64,000 bases of DNA from Clostridia bacterium. Lineage in GTDB: Bacteria; Bacillota; Clostridia; Oscillospirales; CAG-272. The DNA lies in contig JAFUOH010000010.1 in NCBI GenBank assembly GCA_017482055.1, positions 62,001 through 126,000 on the forward strand. Direction: 5' to 3'. The notes under the pieces are model-generated. The model saw only the letters and a program-made list of their open reading frames with translations, did no database searches and had not been told where the DNA came from. This document shows positions 49,448 to 57,321 of this stretch, piece after piece. Numbering within the stretch: position 1 is the first letter of the stretch; each line of letters starts with the position of its first letter. The position numbers were made by a program, and so were the translations under genes.

Positions 49448-52267
49448 ATGATAAATAACCACATTCGTATGGCATTCGGCGCCCTCCTTACCGCCGCGAT
49501 GCTCGCAAGGCTTCCCCTCTCCGCCCTCTCCTATACGGGTCTCGGCGAGGTCATCACGATCAAGCGCGACACCGTGGGCGGCGGACTGTATTACAGTAAG
49601 CTTGAGTCCGTGACCGAGGAAGGCAAGCCTCAGCAGTCATACATATTTGAATACGACTTCAGAGCAGGCGGAACGCTTCCCATCGTGCGCTTCGGGAACA
49701 CCGTCTACGGCAAGGATCGCCTGGGCTCGCTCGTAACGACAGCGGGCAATGAAGGCAAAACAGTATTCGGAGCCATAAACGGAGACTTTTACAGCATGCA
49801 GACGGGTGTGCCCATGGGCGTAATGATAGACGGAGGGAAGCTTATTACCACCGATGACGCGAAGTACGCGCTGGGCTTTCTTTCGGACGGCTCCGCCATC
49901 ATCGGCAAGCCCGAGATAAGCATGACCGTAACCAATCTCACCTCGGGCGGAGAGGCAAAAAAGATAGATCATCTCAACAAATTTCCCACCATTTGGGGCG
50001 TTTACATGGTCACCGGGGACTTTGCTTCAACAACGCTTTCCGCAACGGAGTCACTGGAGCTCGTTATTGAGCTTGACGGGGATATCACCGCAAGCGGTTC
50101 GGTGGAGGGAGAGATCAAGGACATCATCACCGACAAATACAATATAGAGATCCCCGAAGGCTGCGCTGTAATAACCGTGTCGGAGAGCTGTGAATCCTAC
50201 TCGCTGTTCACCGACTTTAAAAAAGGCGACCGTATCCGCATTGACACAAAATGTGCCGAAATTTGGGACAGGATCGTTACCGCGGTCGGCGGCGGTGACA
50301 TGATACTTGAAGCGGGTGTAATGCCCGAGGGAATCATCGACGAGGATCACGAAAAGACCGTCAATCCGCGTACTGCGGTAGGCTTAAAGCCCGACGGCAA
50401 TGTAGTATTCTTCGCCGTGGACGGCAGGACCTCCGCATCTCGCGGATTAAAGATCGAAGATCTGTCCGCCGTCATGGCAGAGCTCGGCTGTACCTACGCG
50501 CTTAATCTCGACGGCGGCGGCTCCACCACAGTCATGGTAAAGCCCTCGGGAAGCGCCGATACGGCGTACGTCAACACGCCCTCCGACGGAAGCTACCGCT
50601 CAATTTCAAACGGTATTCTGTTTTTGAGTGCAAATGAATCCGACGGCAAGCCCGCGGCGCTTAAGGTCACCCCCAACACACCCTACATCCTGCGCGGCAG
50701 CACCATCACTTTTACTGCAGAAGCGCTTGATTCATCTTACATGCCCGTAGATGTGAACTTTGCTCCCGACTCGCTTGTTACCGCCTTTGCCGAGGAATAT
50801 CCGGAGGACATCGGCTCGGTGTCGAGCTGCAGCTTCACGGCAGGACTGACGGGCGGAGAATATCGACTGAAGGTAACAAACGGCGATATTTCGGGCGATG
50901 TCAGTGTTATCGTAAAGGACAAGCTCGACGAACTCACGGTCACTCCCGAAGCAACACAAATAAAGCCCGGCACACTACTCACGCTTGATATCGAGGCGAT
51001 ATCCGGCGGCAAGTCTCTTCACTGCGATGCGGGTTCATTCTACTACACCTTAAACGGCACACATGATGTTCCCGACCCGGGGGCTTATCCCGACGCGATG
51101 ATAATCTGCGATCTCGGTTACCTTGACAAAAACGGCAATTTCCAAGCCTTTGGCGGTGAATATGAGGGCGAGGTGGAAATAGGCGTATGGTTCGACGAGT
51201 TTGTGCGATATGTAAATGTCACTGTCAGCGACAAGTCGCATGTTATCTCCGATTTCGAGGATGACGCCGCCATCGACGGATTTGAGCTCACCACTCCATC
51301 AGGCGATGCTCATATAGTTCCCGCAAGCCACGGCTACAAGTCAGAGCGAGGGCTTGAGGTGGGCTTCACCTACAATACCGAGGCGCAGAGCAAGGTGATG
51401 GAGCTGAAGCTTCGTGAAGAAGTTCCCATGTCATCGGATGCCGAAAGTATAAAGCTGTGGATCTACGGCTACACCACGGGAGTGCTGAGTGCTTCTGTGC
51501 GCGATGAGGACGGAAATGTGTACGACCTCTCCTACACAGTTACTAAGGACTATTCAAAGCAGCTCGGCTGGCGTGAATTGACCGCCGAGATCCCCGAGTC
51601 ATTAAAGAGCGGCACACTGCATCTCGCCTCCCTGCTGACCGTCAACGATTCGGGCAGCTCGCAGAGAAATTATGTTATCGACGATGCGCTTATTTATTAC
51701 GGAAAGGCGGCGGAGCCTGCGCTTACGGGACTTGACGAGCACTGGGCGGGCGAGTATCTGAACACGCTTTACGAAATGGGCGTTATCCAGAACTTCGACT
51801 GCACCGAATCGGGTGGTGAGCTGTACTACGAGCCCGATCTTGCGCTGACCCGTGCTGAGTTTGCAAAGATACTGGTGCTCTATACAGGTACCAACGCGTT
51901 CCCATATGTAAATGAGGGCGCAGCACTTGAAGCAAACACACCTTATGACAAGGTGCCCTACATCCGTGCGGCACTTGCAAGCGGTCTGATGAGCGGCCGC
52001 GGCACGACTGATGACGGCACGGTAATATTCGATCCCAACGCTACGATCACCCGTGAGGAAGCCTTCAAGGTCATCGGCACCCTGCTTGACGGCAACGCCG
52101 CCGAGCTCACCTTCACGGATTCCTCCGCCATCTCCGACTGGGCGCGTGACGGCATCGCAAAATGCGTAGGTGCAGGCATTGTCAGCGGCTACGCGGACGG
52201 CACACTTCTCCCCTCCGCCACCATCACACGCTCCGAGCTCGCGGCGGTGCTGGTGAAATTGAGTTGA
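49448..52267 (+). CDS. Secreted NAGPA-domain phosphodiester glycosidase with SLH domains
   Basis: 939 residues. A signal peptide is likely at 1-28 (RMAFGALLTAAMLARLPLSALS). The NAGPA/DUF2233 domain spans about 90-400: FGAINGDFYSMQTGVPMGVMI, then VNPRTAVGLKPDGNVVFFAVDG and ALNLDGGGSTTVMV, the family's GGGST motif. The middle (400-740) looks like Ig-like and carbohydrate-binding beta-domains. The C-terminal 180 residues have S-layer homology repeats (YLNTLYEMGVIQNF; LTRAEFAKILVLYTG; ITREEAFKVIGTL; WARDGIAKCVGAGIVSGYADGTLLPSATITRSE). NAGPA proteins act on phospho-GlcNAc diester bonds or exopolysaccharide; here it would be anchored to the cell wall. AAAGGA precedes the ATG. Confidence 0.9.
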   Translation: MINNHIRMAFGALLTAAMLARLPLSALSYTGLGEVITIKRDTVGGGLYYSKLESVTEEGKPQQSYIFEYDFRAGGTLPIVRFGNTVYGKDRLGSLVTTAGNEGKTVFGAINGDFYSMQTGVPMGVMIDGGKLITTDDAKYALGFLSDGSAIIGKPEISMTVTNLTSGGEAKKIDHLNKFPTIWGVYMVTGDFASTTLSATESLELVIELDGDITASGSVEGEIKDIITDKYNIEIPEGCAVITVSESCESYSLFTDFKKGDRIRIDTKCAEIWDRIVTAVGGGDMILEAGVMPEGIIDEDHEKTVNPRTAVGLKPDGNVVFFAVDGRTSASRGLKIEDLSAVMAELGCTYALNLDGGGSTTVMVKPSGSADTAYVNTPSDGSYRSISNGILFLSANESDGKPAALKVTPNTPYILRGSTITFTAEALDSSYMPVDVNFAPDSLVTAFAEEYPEDIGSVSSCSFTAGLTGGEYRLKVTNGDISGDVSVIVKDKLDELTVTPEATQIKPGTLLTLDIEAISGGKSLHCDAGSFYYTLNGTHDVPDPGAYPDAMIICDLGYLDKNGNFQAFGGEYEGEVEIGVWFDEFVRYVNVTVSDKSHVISDFEDDAAIDGFELTTPSGDAHIVPASHGYKSERGLEVGFTYNTEAQSKVMELKLREEVPMSSDAESIKLWIYGYTTGVLSASVRDEDGNVYDLSYTVTKDYSKQLGWRELTAEIPESLKSGTLHLASLLTVNDSGSSQRNYVIDDALIYYGKAAEPALTGLDEHWAGEYLNTLYEMGVIQNFDCTESGGELYYEPDLALTRAEFAKILVLYTGTNAFPYVNEGAALEANTPYDKVPYIRAALASGLMSGRGTTDDGTVIFDPNATITREEAFKVIGTLLDGNAAELTFTDSSAISDWARDGIAKCVGAGIVSGYADGTLLPSATITRSELAAVLVKLS

Positions 52268-52282
52268 GGAAAACCATATCTG

Positions 52283-52318
52283 ATACAAAACGGACTGCGT
52301 ACGCAGTCCGTTTTGTAT
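52283..52318. terminator. Perfect 36-bp palindromic terminator
   Basis: ATACAAAACGGACTGCGT and its exact complement ACGCAGTCCGTTTTGTAT abut with no loop spacer. It ends the NAGPA-SLH gene and the convergent mscL. Confidence 0.85.
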
Positions 52319-52330
52319 TAAACTATGTAA

Positions 52331-52888
52331 TTATTTTTTAAGCGAATCGCGGATCTCGCGAATATTCGCATAAAATTCCTCCAGCGCCGCCTTTTCAGCT
52401 GCCGCTGCCGCATCTGCCGCTGCCTTAGCCTCGGCTGCCTTAGCATCCTCTTCAGCCTTCTTTGCAGCCGCTTCGGCTTCAGCCTTAGCAAGTTCCTTGG
52501 CGTTTAACTTGCGCTCCATGGATCTGATAAAACGTACCGTCGCGAAAATGCAGAGTGCTATGATGAAGAAATCAATTATTGCCTGGATCCACAGACCGTA
52601 GGAAATAGCGATCTCTGTTACCTCGGCAATACCTGCTGCCTCATCTGCGGGAACTGCCTCGCGAAGGACATATTTCCACTCATCAATGGACACGCCGCTG
52701 GTAAAGTATGTCATTACGGGGGTGATGATATTCTTGACAAGTCCGTTTACAATGGCATTGAATGCGGTACCGACAACGACACCGACTGCCATGTCGAGCA
52801 CATTGCCCTTAGTGATGAATTTCTTGAAATCGGAGAAGAAGGTGACCTTTTCACCCTTTGCTTTGAGTGTTTCCTTGATATTTCCCAT
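52331..52888 (-). CDS. mscL: Large-conductance mechanosensitive channel MscL, extended C-terminus
   Basis: 185 residues; typical MscL is 130-150. The N-terminal FFSDFKKFITKGNVLDMAVGVVVGTAFNAIVNGLVKNIITPV is the hallmark S1/TM1 region, and TM2 is IQAIIDFFIIALCIFATVRFI. Between TM2 and the C-terminal helix (EEFYANIREIRDSLKK) is an about 40-residue Ala/Lys/Glu segment (AKAEAEAAAKKAEEDAKAAE). MscL releases solutes on hypo-osmotic shock. It has its own promoter. Confidence 0.93.
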   Translation of the reverse strand: MGNIKETLKAKGEKVTFFSDFKKFITKGNVLDMAVGVVVGTAFNAIVNGLVKNIITPVMTYFTSGVSIDEWKYVLREAVPADEAAGIAEVTEIAISYGLWIQAIIDFFIIALCIFATVRFIRSMERKLNAKELAKAEAEAAAKKAEEDAKAAEAKAAADAAAAAEKAALEEFYANIREIRDSLKK

Positions 52889-52926
52889 GATAAAGCCTCC
52901 AAAAATAAATAAATGTTACGCAATTG

Positions 52927-52955
52927 ATTATATCAGATAATTAACATTTTGTCAA
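52927..52955 (-). promoter_or_regulatory. Consensus sigma-A promoter of mscL
   Basis: On the minus strand TTGACA (52950-52955), 17-bp spacer, TATAAT (52927-52932). Confidence 0.9.
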
Positions 52956-52969
52956 TAATAATCGCAAAT

Positions 52970-53866
52970 TTAATGCGTAAATGACTCATCATTGGTCATA
53001 CGGGTCTCGGTTGGCGTTTTTCCGATGATAGATTTGTAGGTACGGGTAAAATATGACATATTCTCAAAGCCGCACATCCTTGCCACCTCGCCTATGGAGC
53101 ATCCCGTGTCGCGCAAAAGCCGTTCCGCCTCGCGGCAGCGCAGATTGTTTATATATCTTACCACCGTATAGCCCGTTTCGCTGTGGAACTCGCGGCAGAA
53201 ATAATATTTACTTACATTTACGTTTTCTGCCAACCTGTCAACAGTCAACGGTTCGTCATAATGGGACTTTATGTACCCGATGGCACGCTTTATCACGCTT
53301 CCGCGTACACGCTCGTTGTCCTCACGCCCGGAATACGCTCGGCACAGCTCCACCGCCAGTGTCAGGATCGCCGCCTTTACCGCCGCATCGCCGAAAGCAT
53401 CGCCGTCGCGTGCCAGCTTTACTTCCCGTTCAACGTTTTTAAACAACGCGGCAAAGCTCTCGTCTCTGATCACACACTGAAATCTGAGTGTGGACACATC
53501 AATGCCGTTCCGTGCAAGGAAATCGGTGTCAATGATCAGGCAATCATGCTTGGTATCACCATTTATCGGCGATGCGTGGAGTGCGTTGAAGCCAAAAACC
53601 GCAATATCATGCTCGCAGACGGCATATTCCTTTCTGTCGCAGATCACGGAAGCATCACCGTGAAAATACAGAATTTCGATATTCTCATGCCAGTGCGGCA
53701 TGATGCCGCAGTTTCCGAGATGGAAAAGATACGGCTGTGACGGATCGCTGAGCTTGTGCTGCTCATAACGTATCACGGAAGATAATGATTTGTTTGCCCC
53801 TGGCTCAGCGCATTCGCAGCCGTTATCCTCAGTGCATGCAGTGCATGATAATTCGTTTTCGTACAT
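52970..53866 (-). CDS. AraC-family transcriptional regulator with cupin sensor
   Basis: 298 residues. The N-terminal cupin (about 45-140) has MPHWHENIEILYF and the second motif HDIAVFGFNALHASPI. The C-terminal AraC domain (about 190-290) has two HTHs: LTVDRLAENVNVSKYYFCREF and SIGEVARMCGFENMSYFTRTYKSIIG. Such regulators bind a sugar and control transport or catabolism genes. It is divergent from a sugar isomerase/oxidoreductase pair across 146 bp that contains repeated half-sites, so those genes are the likely targets. GAGGT precedes the ATG. Confidence 0.92.
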   Translation of the reverse strand: MYENELSCTACTEDNGCECAEPGANKSLSSVIRYEQHKLSDPSQPYLFHLGNCGIMPHWHENIEILYFHGDASVICDRKEYAVCEHDIAVFGFNALHASPINGDTKHDCLIIDTDFLARNGIDVSTLRFQCVIRDESFAALFKNVEREVKLARDGDAFGDAAVKAAILTLAVELCRAYSGREDNERVRGSVIKRAIGYIKSHYDEPLTVDRLAENVNVSKYYFCREFHSETGYTVVRYINNLRCREAERLLRDTGCSIGEVARMCGFENMSYFTRTYKSIIGKTPTETRMTNDESFTH

Positions 53867-53883
53867 TTCATAACCTCAAAATG

Positions 53884-53946
53884 GCAATATTGTGTCAAAC
53901 AAAAGCAATATTGGATATTGCAATCGCAGTAATTTTATTATATAAT
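53884..53946 (+). promoter_or_regulatory. AraC-type half-sites overlapping the promoter of the sugar genes
   Basis: The direct repeat GCAATATTG occurs at 53884-53892 and 53905-53913 (21 bp start-to-start, two helical turns), with an inverted half-site ATATTGC at 53915-53921. The last overlaps the -35 TTGCAA (53918-53923); the -10 TATAAT is at 53941-53946 with 17-bp spacer. This is the layout of class II activation by AraC proteins. Confidence 0.65.
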
Positions 53947-54012
53947 AAACTCAGAACGATTGCAAGTGAAATTTCAAAAAATTAAATAAAAAAGCAAAAA
54001 AGGAGAACCATC

Positions 54013-54867
54013 ATGTACAAATTTCCGATAGGCGTAGTACTCGAATCCTTCCGCCTCCCTACCTATGAAGCAGTAAAAAAAGCTGCCGAGCTGGGGCTTA
54101 ACGGACTGCAGATGTACGCCACCAAGGGCGAAAACGCCCCCGAAAACCTCTCGGGCGCCAAGGCTCGTGAGCTGCTTTCCTACGTAAAGGATAACGGGCT
54201 CGTATTTTCAGCGCTTTGCGGCGACCTCGGTCACGGCTTCGGCAACGCCGAAATGAACCCCGAGCTTGTTGAAAAGTCCAAGCGCATTCTCGATCTTGCC
54301 AAGGAGCTGGAATGCAATATCGTAACGACTCACATCGGCGTCGTTCCCTCCGACCCGAATCATGAGCGCTACAAGGTAATGCAGGAAGCCTGCGCAGAGC
54401 TCGCCGAATACGCTGACTCCGTCGAAGCGCACTTCGCCATCGAGACCGGTCCCGAGCCCTCGGACGTGCTCAAAGCCTTTCTCGACAGCCTCGGCTCCAA
54501 GGGCGTCGCCGTAAACCTCGACCCCGCTAACCTTGCAATGGTGGTCGGAGACGACGCGGTGCATGCAGTCAAAACCTTAAAGGATTACATAGTTCACACT
54601 CATGCCAAGGACGGCAGAATGCTCATAAAGGGCAACCCCGAATACATCTACCGCGTAGTCCATCCCGTTCCCGCAGAAGCGCAGGGTATCAAGTATTTCG
54701 AAGAAGTACCGCTGGGTACGGGCGACGTATGCTTCCCCGACTATCTCGCGGCACTTGAGGAGATCGGTTACCGCGGTTACCTCACCATCGAGCGCGAGGT
54801 AGGCGCTACTCCCGCGGCGGACATAGACCTTGCGGCGAACTTCTTACGCAGTATCATAAACAAGTAA
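54013..54867 (+). CDS. Sugar phosphate isomerase/epimerase family TIM-barrel protein
   Basis: 284 residues of the AP-endonuclease-family-2/xylose-isomerase-like TIM barrel. Visible: KKAAELGLNGLQMYAT, NIVTTHIGVVPSD, FAIETGPEPSD and VNLDPANLAM (metal-site Glu/Asp pattern), VHTHAKDG and YLTIEREVG near the C-terminus. It interconverts sugars; substrate unknown. SD AAGGAG. It is divergent from the AraC regulator and followed after 43 bp by a Gfo/Idh/MocA gene, a common catabolic pairing for inositol-like sugars. Confidence 0.9.
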   Translation: MYKFPIGVVLESFRLPTYEAVKKAAELGLNGLQMYATKGENAPENLSGAKARELLSYVKDNGLVFSALCGDLGHGFGNAEMNPELVEKSKRILDLAKELECNIVTTHIGVVPSDPNHERYKVMQEACAELAEYADSVEAHFAIETGPEPSDVLKAFLDSLGSKGVAVNLDPANLAMVVGDDAVHAVKTLKDYIVHTHAKDGRMLIKGNPEYIYRVVHPVPAEAQGIKYFEEVPLGTGDVCFPDYLAALEEIGYRGYLTIEREVGATPAADIDLAANFLRSIINK

Positions 54868-54910
54868 TATTTCAAGTAATATTTTTAGAACAATTTTTGG
54901 AGGTCACAAA

Positions 54911-55984
54911 ATGAAAAAGCTCAGAGTCGGCATGATAGGTGCCGGAAACATCGCAAACACTCACCTTGAACGCTACATAAAAAATCCCAATGTGGAGCTC
55001 GCCGCTATCTGCGACATCAACGAGGCGAAGGCTAACCGTACCGCAGACAAGTTCGGTATCCCGAACCGCTACAATTCCGTCGCAGCAATGCTGGCGGCTG
55101 AAAAGCTTGACGCGGCAGACGTCTGCGTCTGGAACTGCGCTCACGCGGAGTGTACCATCGCGGCGCTCAACGCAGGTCTCGACGTTATGTGCGAAAAGCC
55201 TATGGCAATGACTGCCGAGGAGGCTCAGGCAATGAAGGATGTCGCCGACAAAAACGGTAAGCTGTTAATGCTGGGCTTTGTTACCCGCTTCTCAACCGAA
55301 GCGCGCATCGCCAAGGATTTCATCGACAACGGTGAGTTGGGCGACATCTACTACTCCAAGGCGACCTATGTCCGCCGTCACGGCAACCCCGGCGGCTGGT
55401 TCTCCGACAAGTCCCGCTCCGGCGGCGGTCCCATCATCGATATCGGTGTGCATCCCCTCGACCTCACCCGCTATCTGATGGGCAATCCCAAGCCCATGTC
55501 GGTATTCTGCGTTGCCGCAAACGAGCTTCACGAGGATCGTGCAAACTTAAAGACCCGTGTGGGCTGGTACCCCGAGGGAGCCGACCCCAAGAAGGATGTC
55601 TGCGACGTTGAGTCCAGCGCTGTCGGTATCATCCGCTACGAGAACGGCGCATCCACACTGCTTGAGTGCTCCTACAACCTCCACGCTCCCTCCAAGGGCG
55701 ACAACAACGGCAGAGTGATCTACGGCACCAAGGGAGGTCTCAATATCGACGATATGAAGTTCTACACCGACATCAACGGCTTCATGGTAGATGCAGAGAT
55801 CAAGGACATCAAGAACTACACCGAGGCAAAAGATATGTTCCAGGCGGAGATCGACCATTTTGTTGACTGCTGTCTGAACGGCACCGAGTGCATCTCTCCC
55901 GCCGAGGACGGCGTTGTCATCATGAAGATACTGAACGCACTGTACGAGTCCGCAAAGACGGGCAAGTCTGTGGATATCATCTGA
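54911..55984 (+). CDS. Gfo/Idh/MocA-family oxidoreductase
   Basis: 357 residues. The N-terminal Rossmann fold is VGMIGAGNIANTHLERY at about 6-22; the conserved EKPMA motif (CEKPMAMTAEEA) is at about 95-106, with active-site GGPIIDIGVHPLDLTRYL (H of the dehydrogenase family). NAD(P)-dependent oxidation of a sugar or sugar acid is expected; the substrate cannot be read. Same transcript as the TIM-barrel isomerase, under likely AraC control. Confidence 0.92.
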   Translation: MKKLRVGMIGAGNIANTHLERYIKNPNVELAAICDINEAKANRTADKFGIPNRYNSVAAMLAAEKLDAADVCVWNCAHAECTIAALNAGLDVMCEKPMAMTAEEAQAMKDVADKNGKLLMLGFVTRFSTEARIAKDFIDNGELGDIYYSKATYVRRHGNPGGWFSDKSRSGGGPIIDIGVHPLDLTRYLMGNPKPMSVFCVAANELHEDRANLKTRVGWYPEGADPKKDVCDVESSAVGIIRYENGASTLLECSYNLHAPSKGDNNGRVIYGTKGGLNIDDMKFYTDINGFMVDAEIKDIKNYTEAKDMFQAEIDHFVDCCLNGTECISPAEDGVVIMKILNALYESAKTGKSVDII

Positions 55985-56000
55985 GTGCGATAGACATGAT

Positions 56001-56038
56001 CCCCTCCGCAGTTTAAAACTGCGGAGGGGACTTTTTTA
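56001..56038 (+). terminator. Terminator of the sugar operon
   Basis: CCCCTCCGCAGTTT (56001-56014) / complement to 56029, then CTTTTTT. Confidence 0.85.
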
Positions 56039-56044
56039 CGTAAA

Positions 56045-57106
56045 TCAGCGTTTTATCCGAGCTTTCAGCGCACCGATCATCACCGACACACCGACACAGA
56101 CGGTAATAGTGACAACAAAGGCGAAGAAAAGATGCACAACGAAGGTAGTAAGCAGCGAAACATCCTTTCCGCCGAGCAGAGCCTTCCCGAAATACAAAAA
56201 CAACGGATGCCAGAGATAGATGGAGTAAGAGGCGCGGTCAACAAACAGAATGGGACGCGCCGACAGCACAGGTACCTCTGCTGTTCTGCAGGTGATCGCG
56301 AACAAAAACGTCACGGCACACATGATGTAGAAAACATGAACGGTCTCAAGCCAGTATATCGAGGTCTTGCCCGAAAAATGCAGATAGGAAAGCCCGCCGT
56401 TCATTACCGCCGCGAATATAAACAGTACCATAACGCCCTTCCATCCGCGTGAGAGCACATCTTTAACCTTCTCATAATGCTTGCCGACAATAAGTCCCGC
56501 CATCCACCAAAGAATATAGGTGGTAAACACGCGGTCCGCATAGGGGAATATACCTCCCTTATAGAATATCGCTATAAAGTCGGGCAGATATTGTCCGAAT
56601 ATCCATCCGAGCGGTACCGCTGCCACAACCGACAGCATCGCCCACACAGGCTCCGAGACTTTTTTTAAAATAACTCTCCACAGCGGTGCCAAAAGGTAAA
56701 ACTGCATGATAGTCACCACAAAATAGAAGTGTCCGCACATGTTTCCGTCAAGGAGCAGCTTGAAAAATTCCCCCGCCGACGGCTGCATGTAATTTAACAG
56801 TACAAAGTAAACAAAATATATGATCGTCGCGATTGCATAGGGTATCCACACCCGCTTTATACGTCCAAGCATGTATCGTCCGTAGGAAAAGCCCTCTTTC
56901 TCGGCGCCGAGGGCAAATTTTACTGCGGAAAGGAATATAAATCCCGGCACTGCACAGGCGGCGAGTCTCCACGCAGGCAGCAGCAGTGCGTATCCGAGGG
57001 AGGTCTTGTCCGCCGATGTGACTGCTGTGGACGCGGCATGGATGAAAATAACAAGCATACACAGTATAACATTCATGAGCGAAAGCTCGTGTTTTCTTTT
57101 TTTCAT
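56045..57106 (-). CDS. Acyltransferase-3 family membrane protein
   Basis: 353 residues with about ten membrane helices. The first helix carries NVILCMLVIFIHAAS, with the family's conserved histidine (H23); RIKRVWIPYAIATIIYF matches the R/P motif of Acyltransferase_3. Such integral membrane proteins O-acetylate surface polysaccharides or lipids. Target unknown. It has its own promoter, divergent from htpG. Confidence 0.85.
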   Translation of the reverse strand: MKKRKHELSLMNVILCMLVIFIHAASTAVTSADKTSLGYALLLPAWRLAACAVPGFIFLSAVKFALGAEKEGFSYGRYMLGRIKRVWIPYAIATIIYFVYFVLLNYMQPSAGEFFKLLLDGNMCGHFYFVVTIMQFYLLAPLWRVILKKVSEPVWAMLSVVAAVPLGWIFGQYLPDFIAIFYKGGIFPYADRVFTTYILWWMAGLIVGKHYEKVKDVLSRGWKGVMVLFIFAAVMNGGLSYLHFSGKTSIYWLETVHVFYIMCAVTFLFAITCRTAEVPVLSARPILFVDRASYSIYLWHPLFLYFGKALLGGKDVSLLTTFVVHLFFAFVVTITVCVGVSVMIGALKARIKR

Positions 57107-57139
57107 GGCGTATTTCCTTTATGTTCGGTATTTACAATT

Positions 57140-57168
57140 ATTGTAGCATACCGAGCGCGCTTTGTCAA
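57140..57168 (-). promoter_or_regulatory. Sigma-A promoter of the acyltransferase gene
   Basis: On the minus strand TTGACA (57163-57168), 17-bp spacer, TACAAT (57140-57145). Confidence 0.85.
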
Positions 57169-57222
57169 GAAAGCATTGAATCGTTAATTTGATAACAACT
57201 TGTAACATAAACGTTTTCGCTC

Positions 57223-57251
57223 TTGACATTATGGAATTTATTTGTTACAAT
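57223..57251 (+). promoter_or_regulatory. Sigma-A promoter of htpG and following genes
   Basis: TTGACA (57223-57228), 17-bp spacer, TACAAT (57246-57251). No CIRCE element (TTAGCACTC repeat) is seen, so HrcA control is not suggested. Confidence 0.85.
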
Positions 57252-57321
57252 ATAGAGTGAGATATTGTTTTGTAAACAAAAATCATCTCGAAATTCAAAG
57301 CAAAAAAGAGGTTAGATAGCA

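Noticed and set aside
57169-57321. CIRCE heat-shock operator before htpG
   Set aside because: The TTAGCACTC...GAGTGCTAA inverted repeat is not present.
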